Shown one piece after another: positions 1 to 9,131 of a DNA stretch of 26,960 nt (the first letter of the stretch is position 1; the number at the start of each line of letters is the position of its first letter). Under the pieces are notes generated by a model, which ran no database searches, had not been told where the DNA came from, and saw nothing but the letters and a program-made list of their open reading frames with translations. Source of the stretch: Sergeia podlipaevii (taxonomy: Eukaryota > Euglenozoa > Kinetoplastea > Trypanosomatida > Trypanosomatidae). Location of the stretch: assembly GCA_030849805.1 (NCBI GenBank), contig JASANZ010001952.1:1-26960 (forward strand), read 5' to 3'. The translations under genes and the position numbers were made by a program.

Positions 1-570
1 ATGAAGAGGAGAGAGGCAATAATAACAATAGCAACAAACACACATCGACACTCGCACATGTTCTCCTTTTTCTGATCTCTCTACAGGCTTGAAAAGCGTG
101 CTGGACTGGCAGTAGCAAGTACCAAAAAAAAAAAAAAAAGACAGACAGATTAAAACATATGTTACGTTTCCCGCCGTACTTGTTGTTGTTGTTTGTATGC
201 TTGCTTGTTTCCTCAACGCCATTGCCGCCGCCATCACAGCCTCAGCCACTGCTCCGAACATTTTTTTTTAAAGCAAAGCTTCCCTTAATGAAGTACATGT
301 TGCTTTGCACACCCAAAGAGAAAGACGTGCATGCCCTCAGACAAGTAAAAAAAAAAAAAAAGCTGACATGGCAGCGGCAACAGTATTAACCCGTGTGCCC
401 TACTATGTTGTTCTCCTTCCAGGAGAAAAAGGAAGAAGAAAAGAAAAGAGAAAAAAAGGAACAGAATATATCCCTTTCTCTTTGGTTTTCTTCTACGCAT
501 CTTACTCTCCTTTCCGTTTCTCTTTCTTTATTCTCTCTTTTTTTTTCCTTCTTTCGTTCGTGAAATACAA
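1..570. other. Intergenic region left of the carrier gene, with a candidate splice-acceptor signal
   Basis: No convincing gene is seen. On the coding (minus) strand this is the 3' flank of the mitochondrial carrier gene and then the approach to a gene beyond the left edge. Two pyrimidine-rich tracts on the minus strand, at about 419-461 and 124-147, look like trans-splicing polypyrimidine tracts. The second is followed by a first AG at 107-106. Short reading frames here are homopolymer-encoded (Phe/Lys/Leu-rich) and are not believable proteins. Confidence 0.5.
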
Positions 571-1590
571 CTAGTAGGGAAGACCAACCAATACAAGCCC
601 CGTAGCCACTACCGTACGCGCCAAGGTGATCATGGCCCCTCTATAGAAACCACGAATTCCCTCCTTCATCATGATCTGTGTGACGCAGTTTAGCGCTGAC
701 GGATAGCGCAGTCTATCATTCGTCACCGCAATCATCATACGACGCCTGACCAAGTCCACTGGGTGAAGGCACAGAGTGGACACCCCGGCCACGGTGAGAC
801 CGCATAGACTCTGAATTACAATTGGCTTCAACTTGACCTCATTAGGGTCCTCGGGCGGCACATACGGCGCTATAATGGACAGCAGTACGTTATGCACAGA
901 CTGATACACAATGCTGCCTACAATATAAAGCGTAAGGCCCTTATACAAGTAGTGCGGACATTCATTCAGCACTCGGTTGGAGAAAAATGCAAGGCTGTGC
1001 CGAAATTCGTATGGTTGTCCCTTGTACGCCTTTACATCCACGGCGAGCCTAAAGCGCGCAAAGTCAAGTGGATAGCTAATCATAGATGCTGCTACTGCCC
1101 CGCTCAGCAGCGCCGCGTAGGACGCCACGGTCCAGCCCACAGCGCTATGCTTCGGCACCGCATCGAACACAAAGGACTGCGTGGGAGCCGCAATAAATAC
1201 CTGCGCGAGCGCAATAGGGAGAAGCGAGATCACCTGAATCAAGTTCCCGCGCCAGAAACTGGCACGTCCTTCTACACGTAGCAGATGCCTTACACAAGAC
1301 CACGAGTTACGAAGCTCACCGCGAAGCACACCAGTACGCTGCAACTCCATCTGGCACTGCATGATGTACTTCACGCGATCTAGGGGGGCTAGCACCGTGC
1401 GGCCGACAGCACGCATGAGCCACATGTACTGAATGTACTCTACGGAAATCAGCGTCGCGCTGCTCCTGGAAGACACGGCATCTTCCTCGGCGGGTGACGA
1501 AATGATTGGATTTATGAGAGGGCTATCATGTATGTCGTTGCCGTCGCAGCTACTAGGGTATGCTGAGGCTGCTCGTGCTGCTTCCGACAT
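571..1590 (-). CDS. Mitochondrial carrier family protein, ADP/ATP-carrier-like (339 aa)
   Basis: A mitochondrial inner-membrane solute carrier (SLC25 type), most similar in its motifs to ADP/ATP carriers. The three tandem repeats are visible through their odd-helix signatures: PLDRVK at residue 69, PLDFAR at 174 and PVDLVRR at 277, about 105 residues apart. Each is followed by an aromatic/Arg/Lys-Gly motif (WRG, YKG, YRG) where cardiolipin binds in the family. The third signature reads RRRMMI (282-287), one residue away from the RRRMMM hallmark of true ADP/ATP carriers. Helix 4 has GSIVYQ where the animal carrier has GIIIYR. A Ser/Asp-rich extension of about 68 residues precedes the first repeat, longer than in canonical carriers. 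The ATG at 1590 lies about 190 nt after a plausible splice acceptor. The family call is secure; adenine nucleotide as substrate is an inference, and an ADP/ATP-carrier paralogue with altered specificity is a real alternative. Confidence 0.9.
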   Translation of the reverse strand: MSEAARAASAYPSSCDGNDIHDSPLINPIISSPAEEDAVSSRSSATLISVEYIQYMWLMRAVGRTVLAPLDRVKYIMQCQMELQRTGVLRGELRNSWSCVRHLLRVEGRASFWRGNLIQVISLLPIALAQVFIAAPTQSFVFDAVPKHSAVGWTVASYAALLSGAVAASMISYPLDFARFRLAVDVKAYKGQPYEFRHSLAFFSNRVLNECPHYLYKGLTLYIVGSIVYQSVHNVLLSIIAPYVPPEDPNEVKLKPIVIQSLCGLTVAGVSTLCLHPVDLVRRRMMIAVTNDRLRYPSALNCVTQIMMKEGIRGFYRGAMITLARTVVATGLVLVGLPY

Positions 1591-1782
1591 GCTGTCAGAT
1601 AATATACGTGTAAGTTTCTTTTTCTTTTATTATTTCTTTTTTTCTTTCTTTCTTTTTGCTACTGTTCTCCTTTAGGTGAGTATTTCTTAGCGTCAGCGTA
1701 TAGCGCTTGAACTTTTCGGTTTGTTTATATGTATATATGTGAATACGTTATATGGTCCTAGATACGTTTCCTTCCTTCTTCG

Positions 1783-1890
1783 CTGACCAACGAGAGAAGT
1801 CGTAAGAAAAAGAAAAATAGTGTGAGTGAAAGGAAGACCAAGAAAGAAACAACAGAAGAAGAAAAAAAAGATAGAGAGAGAGATAGAGAC
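1783..1890 (-). promoter_or_regulatory. Predicted trans-splicing signal for the carrier gene
   Basis: Read on the minus strand, about 1890-1800 is a long C/T-rich stretch followed by the first AG at 1784-1783 (context GTCAG). The implied 5' UTR is about 192 nt. The signal is inferred from the known trypanosomatid rule that the spliced leader is usually added at the first AG after a polypyrimidine tract. Confidence 0.5.
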
Positions 1891-2022
1891 TAACACACGC
1901 CTTCGTGAACGTGATTGTATGGCCTCTCCTTTCTATTTTAAAGTTCTCTCTGTTTCACTTTCTTCTTTTCTCTTTGATTAGCTCCTTCTTAATTTTCTCT
2001 CTAAATGCTTAGAACGAGGGGG

Positions 2023-2043
2023 GAGAGAGAGAGAGAGAGAGAG
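2023..2043. repeat. (GA)n microsatellite
   Basis: About 21 nt of perfect GA dinucleotide repeat directly follows a short G-run and sits in intergenic DNA. On the coding strand it reads (TC)n and adds to the pyrimidine-rich character upstream of the carrier gene. Confidence 0.85.
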
Positions 2044-2848
2044 TGGAGGGGGAACAAAAAAAAACAATACTTTTTTATGTACTACCAAAAAAGAAACAGC
2101 ACAATCTAGAAGGAAAGAAAAGCGTACAAAACGAGAAAACACACGAGAAACAAGAAATAATTAAAGAAGAAAAAGGGAGGTGATAAACTAGAGTAAAAAA
2201 AAAATGAAAGCAAATGCATGGCATCATTTTGTCTATATTTTTTTTTTGATCATCACAGCTAATGCTTCGTGATTGTTTAGTGTGTGTTTATGTTGTTACT
2301 TTACTATAATGCAGTTCAAAAGTATACAGTAAATCCCTGTCATTCTCTGAGATTTTGCAAACGACAAAAGAAAAAAAAAGACATCCCGCCATTCACATAT
2401 AGACATGCGCGTCCGTATAGGTGGTACACAGATAAAAAGGGAGGGAGACGGGAACAGAAAGAAAGAGAGAAAAAAAAATCTAAGAACTTGTAAAGATTCT
2501 TGACGCACATACCAAATATGGATTATAACGTTGCTTGGTAAAAAAAAAAACACAACCAAGTGCAAAAAAAAAAAAAAAAAAAATGAATCCTCTCTTCAAA
2601 AACTTTTCTCCTTTCTCTCTCTCTTTCTTTCTCATTCTCTCCACAGAAAAAAAAGGAGCGAAATGAAATGCAACAAGTAAAAACTAAATATAAAGAGAAC
2701 GCAAAAACATACAATTGAAATGGTCCTCAGCACCAAACACCAATACAACCAAAAAAAAAGAAGAAGAAATGAAAACGAAGATCTAACAGCAAAAAAAAAT
2801 ACAGTCAGACGCGTAAGTACCACCTCACAGATATACGTATGTACCTAA

Positions 2849-3550
2849 TTACTTTCGCTTATTCCATATGGAAACAAAGACAAGCACCAGCAGTGCAAGC
2901 ACACAAATACCAAAGATGGCCAGCATACACTTGTCACTAGCGATCTGCCTGTAGAACCACTTCACATCTCTCGCAGCGCGGTCAAGCTGCCCTTGCAAAT
3001 TCTGAAGCTCTTCGTCTATCTGATACATTTGTTCCGTCTGGCGCTGCAGCTGCGCCAGTGTCGCCACGCCTTGCTCCTCGGTAACATTAGCGAGTCGCTC
3101 AGTACGATGGACAGCCTCAAGGGCATCTTGCTGCACATTAGCAGCTGCTTCTAGCACCTGAGCAGAGTTTGTAAAGCCCGTTCCATCGTAGCCACCAGCC
3201 CCTAAAAGTTCCTGTTCTCTCCTCTCTTGAAACGTCATAGGAACTCGCACTTGCGCCTTCTGACTACCGTAGAGCTGTGATTTCATCTCAGAGTCAAGAC
3301 GCCTAATATCCTCGTCAAACTTCTGACACTCCGCATCATTGCCCGCACGTACTTGCGGATCCGCCGTCTTGCGCGATTCCGCACGCAGCGCAGCCAGTGC
3401 ATTACGCGCCTCCCGCAGCGTCCCCCGTGCCTCCATCTCAAACTTCTTCTTTTCCTGGATGGTGTCTGCTTCAATGACTTTCCTCACCATCTCGTGAAAA
3501 ATCGTCATAATCTCCTCCAGTTCCGCCTTCGTGGTTCCAAACTCATCCAT
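2849..3550 (-). CDS. Qb-SNARE of the NPSN (novel plant SNARE) type (233 aa)
   Basis: A tail-anchored t-SNARE that would supply the Qb helix to a membrane-fusion complex in the secretory or endocytic pathway. Residues 1-100 form a charged, probably coiled N-terminal region. The SNARE motif runs about 145-205, with the stretch QTEQM at 171-175, and Q171 takes the zero-layer glutamine by analogy with SNAP-25 EQGEQL. The end of the motif, RQIASDKC (201-208), closely matches the RQVATDKC of plant NPSN proteins. A single hydrophobic segment at about 209-228 is followed by a short basic tail (WNKRK), typical of a C-terminal anchor. The reading frame stays open upstream to 3697, but a pyrimidine tract and AG at 3572-3571 lie inside that extension, so ATG 3550 is the better start, with a 5' UTR near 20 nt. 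The NPSN family is known from plants and many protists; the compartment is not visible from sequence. Confidence 0.88.
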   Translation of the reverse strand: MDEFGTTKAELEEIMTIFHEMVRKVIEADTIQEKKKFEMEARGTLREARNALAALRAESRKTADPQVRAGNDAECQKFDEDIRRLDSEMKSQLYGSQKAQVRVPMTFQERREQELLGAGGYDGTGFTNSAQVLEAAANVQQDALEAVHRTERLANVTEEQGVATLAQLQRQTEQMYQIDEELQNLQGQLDRAARDVKWFYRQIASDKCMLAIFGICVLALLVLVFVSIWNKRK

Positions 3551-4194
3551 TGTTGCTAGTGATATACTTTCTTTTAAAAAATAATAATAATGATTATAAT
3601 GATAGCAAAAAAAAAAAATGAAGGGATCTAAAGGGCCACAAAAAGGCCGAAACAAATTGCCAGTACTTTCAGTCACCCGTGGACAACAGCAGCCCACACG
3701 CTCTAAAATATCGTGGAAGGGAAAATATGATTATAAAGGCAAAATTTAAAATAAAAACATGAAAAGTGGGGAAATATTTTTAAAAAGAAAATAGGGAAGG
3801 GGAGTAGCACGTGTGTAGTTATGTATGCATAACAAGAAGGCACCAAGCTGAAAGCACATACACGAGTGCAGCGCCACGCATAACCACGCACACCTCTATT
3901 AAAAGATGTGGTTGTAAAGCGTCACGCCGCAACTGTGATCAGCAGACTTTGAAGCTGCAAAAAAAAAAAAAGGGAGAGGTAAGGCAGTGATATATAAACG
4001 TCACACACACATACTTCACCTCTCCTTTGTGTTCACATCACCATATGTGTTGTTGCTGATGCTGTTGTTGTTGTTGTATTTTTGGTAAATAAATTAATTT
4101 AAAAAAAAAAAGGACTGACTACAGAAGAGAAAACACTCACCTGATAAGCTCCCCCCTCCCCATCGCAAACAGCCTCCAAGTCAGCCTGGCCAAC
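3551..4194. other. Intergenic region between the L7a and SNARE genes
   Basis: About 640 nt holding the L7a 3' flank, the SNARE splice signal and a short 5' UTR. It contains A-runs, an ACAC-rich patch near 4000-4020, and a TTG-repeat patch near 4050-4078. I see no gene or structured RNA that can be supported. Confidence 0.55.
3571..3630 (-). promoter_or_regulatory. Predicted trans-splicing signal for the Qb-SNARE gene
   Basis: On the minus strand a T-rich tract (about 3630-3580, including a run of 12 T) leads to AG at 3572-3571, 20 nt before ATG 3550. There is no AG between tract and acceptor. This signal decides the start, because the longer in-frame extension would be removed from the mature mRNA. 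Confidence 0.6.
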
Positions 4195-4995
4195 TTAGTT
4201 AGCGACGGCGGCAGCGGCGTCGGCGCCGCTGTTGCGAGCGCGCTTCTTGCGGAGCTCGGCGCTGGAGCGCAGAGACAGCTGGAGGCCACCCCACTGGCGA
4301 CGGATGACGTCGGAGCGAGCCAGGAAGCGAGCGTTGACGGAGCGGATAAGGTTCTTGAGGGAAGCCTCATCCTCAGCGTTCACGTCGGTGATGGCGACGC
4401 AGGAAGCGGTCTTGCGGCCGATGGCCTCACCAAGACGAGCCTTGTCCTTCACGATCGCGTAGGGGATCTTGTTGGCACGGCACAGGTTGGGCATCCAGAG
4501 AACCAGCTCGATGGGGTCGACGTTGTTGGCGATCACCACAAGGCGGGCAGTCTTGCGCTCGATGGCGCGGGTCACCTCCTGGAGACCAGTGAGAGCGCAC
4601 AGGGGAGCCTTGGTGGAGACGGTCTTCTTGGGGTTCTGCTTCTTCTCCTCGGCGGCCTTCATGAGGCGAGCACGGCGGATCTTGCGGGTCTCAGGAGCGT
4701 ACTTCTTCACCAGCTTGAGGAGCTCGTTGCGGCTGGTGCGGTCGAGCACCTTGGTGAACTGGTTGAGCGCCGGGGGCACCTTGAGGCGGCGCTGGAGCAC
4801 ACGCTTCTTGCGCTGCATGGTCACAAACGTGGGCCAGCGCATGAAGCGGGAGAGATCGCGCGCGTAGGGGACATCGTGGCCAATACCGAAGTTCTTCGGG
4901 CGAGCAACGAACTTGGAAGGGGCGGCGGCCTTCTTGTAAGGCGCGGCCTCCTTGGAGGCGACCTTGGTGGTCTTCTTCACTTCCTTGCCGGGCAT
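4195..4995 (-). CDS. RPL7A: 60S ribosomal protein L7a (eL8), 266 aa
   Basis: A structural protein of the large cytosolic ribosomal subunit. The N-terminus is Lys/Ala-rich (residues 1-35), followed by the family segment containing FMRWPTFV (51-58) and a basic region through about 125. Residues about 130-205 form the L7Ae/L30e-like RNA-binding domain, with CALTGLQEVTRAIE and the eL8 signature IANNVDPIELVLWMPNLC (155-172). Length and start fit the family. Third codon positions are strongly G/C-biased, with few codon types used, compared with the neighbouring genes, as expected for a highly expressed gene. The C-terminus is an Ala-rich tail. Only one copy is present in this window. The predicted 5' UTR is very short (about 13 nt). 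Confidence 0.97.
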   Translation of the reverse strand: MPGKEVKKTTKVASKEAAPYKKAAAPSKFVARPKNFGIGHDVPYARDLSRFMRWPTFVTMQRKKRVLQRRLKVPPALNQFTKVLDRTSRNELLKLVKKYAPETRKIRRARLMKAAEEKKQNPKKTVSTKAPLCALTGLQEVTRAIERKTARLVVIANNVDPIELVLWMPNLCRANKIPYAIVKDKARLGEAIGRKTASCVAITDVNAEDEASLKNLIRSVNARFLARSDVIRRQWGGLQLSLRSSAELRKKRARNSGADAAAAVAN

Positions 4996-6563
4996 GAATA
5001 GTGTGATGCTTTATATAGACGTGTGCGTATAAAAGATACAAATTGTATAGATAAACAGAAAAAAAGAAAAAAAGAAAAAAAAGAAGAGAAAGATTTTTTT
5101 GAAAAAAAAAGAGAGATTTGAAAGATAGTGCTTACAGTATAGAAGCAGAAAAATGAAAATCGATCCCTTCCATTTTTTTTATTACTCGTTTTCAAAGGGC
5201 ATTTGGAGAAAGAAAAAATATAGTGAAAAAAAAAAAAATGAGACTTCTGGCTCCTGATTGAGCAAATTACATTCCACAACAAATCCTTTTTTTCTTTTTT
5301 TTTAAAAAAAAAGAGGGGAGAGGAAGGAGGAGAAGGAAAGAAAATGTGGCGATGTGATAGTGTTGGCTCTCCTAAAAACAAAAGTAATAATAATAATAAC
5401 AATAACTATTATTTTTAATATCATTATTGATGGCAAGAAGAAAAAAACGAGAAAAAAAAATGCTTCGTATATAGTTGCTCCGCACAATATATATATATAT
5501 ATCACTTTCTTATTCTTGCAAGTGCAGAAGAATCTCTCTTTCTCTCTCTCCTCAACCCCAGTACAAATATAGACCCACAGCAATATGCACAGAGAGATAT
5601 AATAAATCATATACGTCTTGCCATGTGTTCAAGGCATTTGATGTGCCCATTGATTTATTCATTCTTGCTTTCTTTCAGTGCATCTCACTTCTATCGCTCA
5701 CTTATTCGTCCTTTTTTTCTTTTCCTCTCTTAGCACATATATCTATGTACGCGCTGGTGAGCGCGTGTGCCTATGCGTTGTATTATTACACGTAATCAGA
5801 GAGAGAGAGACAAAAAAAAATCGGGAACTTCCCTCCAATCACCCTTTCGTTTACCTTTTAACTATTGCTAAATGGTGTGTCCATATTTTTTTTTTCTTTG
5901 GCTTTAATTCTTTTGCTCAACAGAAAAAAAGAAAATATATTTATTAGTCGCTACAGCAGCGAGCAAAACGAGATAAATGACATCCACTTGCATACCACAC
6001 ATGCACATACAGGTACATACCTTTTTTTTTGAAAGCGGGGCCCATCGTTTCAGCAACAACAAAAATTTTCCCCAAGCCCCGTCATCATTGACCTAATTCT
6101 TGATTGTTTCTTTCCTTTTTCGTTCCTTTCTTTTCCTCTCTTTCTCTCTTCCTATTCCAAATGATATGTGTTTATCCCCCATTTCATTCTCCCACAGGTG
6201 CATGCCATAAAAGTGGAGAAAAGCATGAAAAGGGAGATAAGTCATCAAGCGTGCTGAAAATGCGAAAAGAAACAAGAGAAAGAAAGAGAGAAAGGGAGGA
6301 AAAGAACAAGCATCAAGCATACCCCCAATACCACCCAGCCACTAAGACCCCCATCAAGGTCCATATTATCAAAGAAAAAAAAATGTTTAAAAAAGTGAGA
6401 AATACGCCAAAAAGAACAAGAAACTACAAAACAAAAAAAAAGTAGAAAGTAGAAAAGAAAAAAAGGCAATCGGACAAAAAAAGAAGATGCATAGCATCCA
6501 CAGCCCCATCATTCTCTTCGCCTCTCCCTCTATCTCTCTCCCTCTCCATTCTCACTCTCATCC
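4996..6563. other. Intergenic region between the WW-protein and L7a genes
   Basis: About 1.57 kb without a credible gene: the L7a leader and splice signal at the left, then the 3' flank of the WW-protein gene. It is rich in A-runs, T-runs, AT and AAT repeats (near 5380-5410 and 5488-5502) and GA-rich patches (near 5800 and 6260-6310). The frames that stay open encode only Lys/Arg- or Phe/Ser-rich low-complexity peptides. Confidence 0.6.
5009..5100 (-). promoter_or_regulatory. Predicted trans-splicing signal for L7a
   Basis: On the minus strand a long, nearly pure C/T tract at about 5100-5060 is followed, with no intervening AG, by AG at 5010-5009. The resulting leader before ATG 4995 is about 13 nt. 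This is the strongest polypyrimidine tract in the window, in keeping with a highly expressed ribosomal protein gene. Confidence 0.6.
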
Positions 6564-7760
6564 TTATCGGTCACTAACGACAGAGGCTCGGTTACCACGT
6601 ATGGAGCTGGAGGACACCACTCTATACGTCATGGATGCCGACTGCCGATGGGACACACCCGCGCTACTACCATCACCGCCACGTCCACCGCCTCCACTGG
6701 GCTCATTCATTGAGTGACTACCCCCAGCCCCTGGCGCCGCATCCCCGTCCCTTGTGGAGCGAGACCGAATGACATCCTGCTCGATCTTCTTTTGCTCCTT
6801 TTCAAGAAAGTACGTAAACATCCGCTTGAAGGTGCTGTTCTGCGTGACGTCCTCAGCGGTGTGGAACCCGTCGCCCTCAAAGTCGGCTGCCGAGGGATTG
6901 AGTCGACGAGACTCTGGAGGAGAAGGCGAGGATGAGCTCGCGCCACCAGAGTGGCTTCCCCCAGCACCACCATTGCGTGCAGCGGCCCCTCCTCCTGCTA
7001 CAGAGCGTTGCTGAAGTGAGTGAGTGTTGAGCCCTTCATCCTCATAAGAGAAACTGTACTTGCTCTCCATTGCCTGTCGATTTCGCTTCTCCAACTCGCT
7101 CTTGATGTGAATTTCCTCGGCACGCCTGCCTGGATGAAAGAAGAACAGCTCCTGCGTGTTGAGATTCATAAAACGTATAATCCCAGCGGTAGTTCGGTAC
7201 AATACCCATCCATCGGGAATGGAGTCCACTATCAACATGCGCTCCACAATGCCTAGCAGATCTTCGTCACGCGGAAGGCGAATGCCAAGACTGCTTCGGA
7301 ACTCGTCAATGTCGCGCATCGACACTGCCGTCTCATCGGCATCCTCATCCTCTTCATCCTCGTCCCCGTCATCATCATCGTCGTCGCCTAGCGCCTCCAC
7401 AGCCGCCCCAACTTGCATCATGGACACCCCGCGAAGGTTGTCAAGAAGTTCGTATTTACGCTCTGCACGGCGGCGCTCTGCCACTCGCCACTTCGCAAGA
7501 AAGAGACGCACACGAAACGTAACAAAATAAAGACCAGCCGCAGAGAGAAGCCCCGCCACTGGAACCCAAACTGGCACTACGCGGAAGATCACGCGCAATC
7601 CCTCCTTGCAGTTTCGCGCATTTTGCAGTCCGCTCATCCACTCGCTGTAGCTGTTGTACGCCGGAGAGGCCGAAGCGGCCGAAGCGCCGCCCCCGCTGCT
7701 ACTGCCACTGCTGCCGGCTGCCTCTGCATCTCCATCGACAGAAGTACCCCACAAAGTCAT
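6564..7760 (-). CDS. Membrane-anchored protein with a CEP164-type WW-like module (398 aa)
   Basis: Protein of unknown function. Residues 1-35 are Ser/Gly/Ala-rich. A hydrophobic segment at about 55-80, bounded by Arg/Lys-rich sequence, looks like one membrane span. An unusually acidic tract (Asp/Glu, about 123-142) follows. Residues about 150-212 then read like the extended WW module of CEP164-type ciliary/centrosomal proteins: a Leu-Gly-Ile segment, an amphipathic helix, then IPDGW with W185, an RFMNLNT strand and FFHP. The second WW tryptophan is replaced by Phe (F207), with P210 kept. Residues 215-245 are charged and possibly helical. The last third is low complexity (Gly/Ser/Pro), and the protein ends in a Ser/Arg-rich tail. 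The ATG at 7760 is used; two codons upstream is only a TTG. The gene itself is likely real; the WW assignment is from pattern and could be coincidental. Confidence 0.75.
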   Translation of the reverse strand: MTLWGTSVDGDAEAAGSSGSSSGGGASAASASPAYNSYSEWMSGLQNARNCKEGLRVIFRVVPVWVPVAGLLSAAGLYFVTFRVRLFLAKWRVAERRRAERKYELLDNLRGVSMMQVGAAVEALGDDDDDDGDEDEEDEDADETAVSMRDIDEFRSSLGIRLPRDEDLLGIVERMLIVDSIPDGWVLYRTTAGIIRFMNLNTQELFFFHPGRRAEEIHIKSELEKRNRQAMESKYSFSYEDEGLNTHSLQQRSVAGGGAAARNGGAGGSHSGGASSSSPSPPESRRLNPSAADFEGDGFHTAEDVTQNSTFKRMFTYFLEKEQKKIEQDVIRSRSTRDGDAAPGAGGSHSMNEPSGGGGRGGDGSSAGVSHRQSASMTYRVVSSSSIRGNRASVVSDR

Positions 7761-7879
7761 GGTCAAACAAATATATATACAAATATATATACAATATATA
7801 ATAATAATAATAGTAATAATGAAAAGGGTTGATGTACTTATTGGCGGTATTCACCTCCTCTTTCTCTCCCTAAACTCCC

Positions 7880-7965
7880 CTATATTTAGAGGGGCAAAAG
7901 ACAGCAATAATAAAAAGAAAAAATAATAATAATAATAATAACAAAAAAAAAGAATATTTAAAGAA
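7880..7965 (-). promoter_or_regulatory. Predicted trans-splicing signal for the WW-protein gene
   Basis: The minus strand from about 7965 to 7890 is T-rich, with interrupting TTA repeats, and leads to the first AG at 7881-7880. The implied leader before ATG 7760 is about 119 nt and contains AT and AAT repeats. Confidence 0.45.
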
Positions 7966-8404
7966 AGGTGAACTGGCACACAACAGAAAAGAAATCTCCT
8001 CAATAAAAGATTTCTTGACGTGAGAAAGAGAAATATGTAGAGAGAGATGTGCTGGTGATGCGTCCGTTTCTGTACAATCTCTATTTTATTTTTCCACGTT
8101 CTTCTTTTCTCTCCCTTCCACGCGGAAGAAAAAAAAAATTCTCCCGCTAAGGTGGCCGTAGAAAAAGAAAATGAACAGCGCCGCTCAATAGTGACGATCT
8201 ACACACGCCGTAACGCTGTGTCAAAAGAGAAGAGAAGAGGAGCTCACGCAATCCTCGCGATAAAGGAAAAAAGTATACAATAGGAAGATAAAAAAAGAAA
8301 AATACTACTAACAAAAAAGATAGTTGTGAAAAAAACCTTGAGTTCGTGGCAACGTATATGTACACCACCGCTCGCTTCCCTACACAGTGTGTGTGTGTGT
8401 GTGT

Positions 8405-8436
8405 GTGTCCTTTTTTGTATGTGTCCTTTTTTGTAT
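8405..8436. repeat. Two-copy 16-bp tandem repeat next to a (GT)n run
   Basis: The unit GTGTCCTTTTTTGTAT occurs twice, head to tail and without mismatch (8405-8420 and 8421-8436), directly after a (GT)n microsatellite. It lies in the 3' flank of the dynein-like gene and looks like a replication-slippage product. Confidence 0.85.
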
Positions 8437-9044
8437 CACTATATTTTTCTTTATTTTTCCTTCTTATTCTTATGTATTTGCTAAAGCCGATTGTATTCCC
8501 GTTTTCGTTTGTCTATATGTGTGCACGTGTAGTAATGTGCGACAAAGCGGCTAACAAAAGAAAAAAAGGGGGAAGAAGGAAAAAAAAAAAGGAGTGGTTC
8601 AATCAACCGATTCACTTGAGAAGATACACTTTCTTCTTTCCAAAGAGACGATCCCTGACCGATGATAGCGCTCGAGCGATTGTCATTCGGTGTTGGTTTT
8701 GTGATTATCTGTAACCGCTACAGTTTTCTAGGTGTTTTTTCTGTAAGTCTTCCCCTGGGACGCTTGCCAGGTGAATATGTGAGCGGTGCTGGGCTGTATA
8801 TGCCCGCTATTTACATGCATTGCTCTCCCTTTCCTTTCTCTTCCACTATGTGGCTAAGAAGGAAAAAAAAAAGAAGAGAGTTGGGAAATGGGACGAGTGT
8901 GTATGGGGACGGGGGGTCCCCATCTTGTGTGTGTGTGTGTGCCCCCTGACGTGTCTCCAATAGAAAATAAACAATAATGTACAAAATAGAAGAGCGTGTA
9001 ACGAGGATACTAGCGTCACACCTTTATACCAGCAAAATCACAAA

Positions 9045-9073
9045 AATAATAATAATAATAATAATAATAATAG
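9045..9073. repeat. (AAT)n trinucleotide repeat
   Basis: About nine AAT units sit roughly 60 nt beyond the stop codon of the dynein-like gene, in its presumed 3' UTR. On the coding strand the repeat reads (ATT)n. Confidence 0.85.
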
Positions 9074-9131
9074 GCTGTAGCTGTACTGCCTAGCAACAGG
9101 GAAACTCTTAGGAGGGGAGAAAATCCTGCTG

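Larger units (their letters stand above)
1591..2848. other. Intergenic region between the SNARE and carrier genes
   Basis: About 1.26 kb without a credible gene. It should hold the SNARE 3' UTR and polyadenylation region and the carrier 5' UTR. It contains many A-runs on the + strand (the longest, 18-20 nt, near 2564-2583), T-runs, and a GA dinucleotide repeat at about 2023-2043. Short reading frames are Phe/Lys-rich translations of homopolymers. Confidence 0.6.
7761..9131. other. Intergenic region between the dynein-like and WW-protein genes
   Basis: About 1.37 kb: the long 3' flank of the dynein-like gene plus the WW-protein leader. It contains (GT)n runs at about 8387-8408 and 8928-8941, a perfect 16-bp tandem duplication at 8405-8436, and an (AAT)n repeat at about 9045-9073. 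No supported gene was found. Confidence 0.6.

Noticed and set aside
3551..3697. 49-codon upstream extension of the SNARE reading frame
   Set aside because: It encodes a Phe/Tyr-rich stretch from homopolymer DNA and contains the likely polypyrimidine tract and splice acceptor; the family protein starts at the Met encoded at 3550.
4232..4867. + strand frames opposite L7a (76 and 132 aa)
   Set aside because: Arg/Ser-rich antisense reads of a strongly codon-biased ribosomal gene; no independent evidence.
5041..6480. Lys/Arg- or Phe-rich short frames in the intergenic region
   Set aside because: They translate A- and T-runs and dinucleotide repeats, and have no stable composition or domain.
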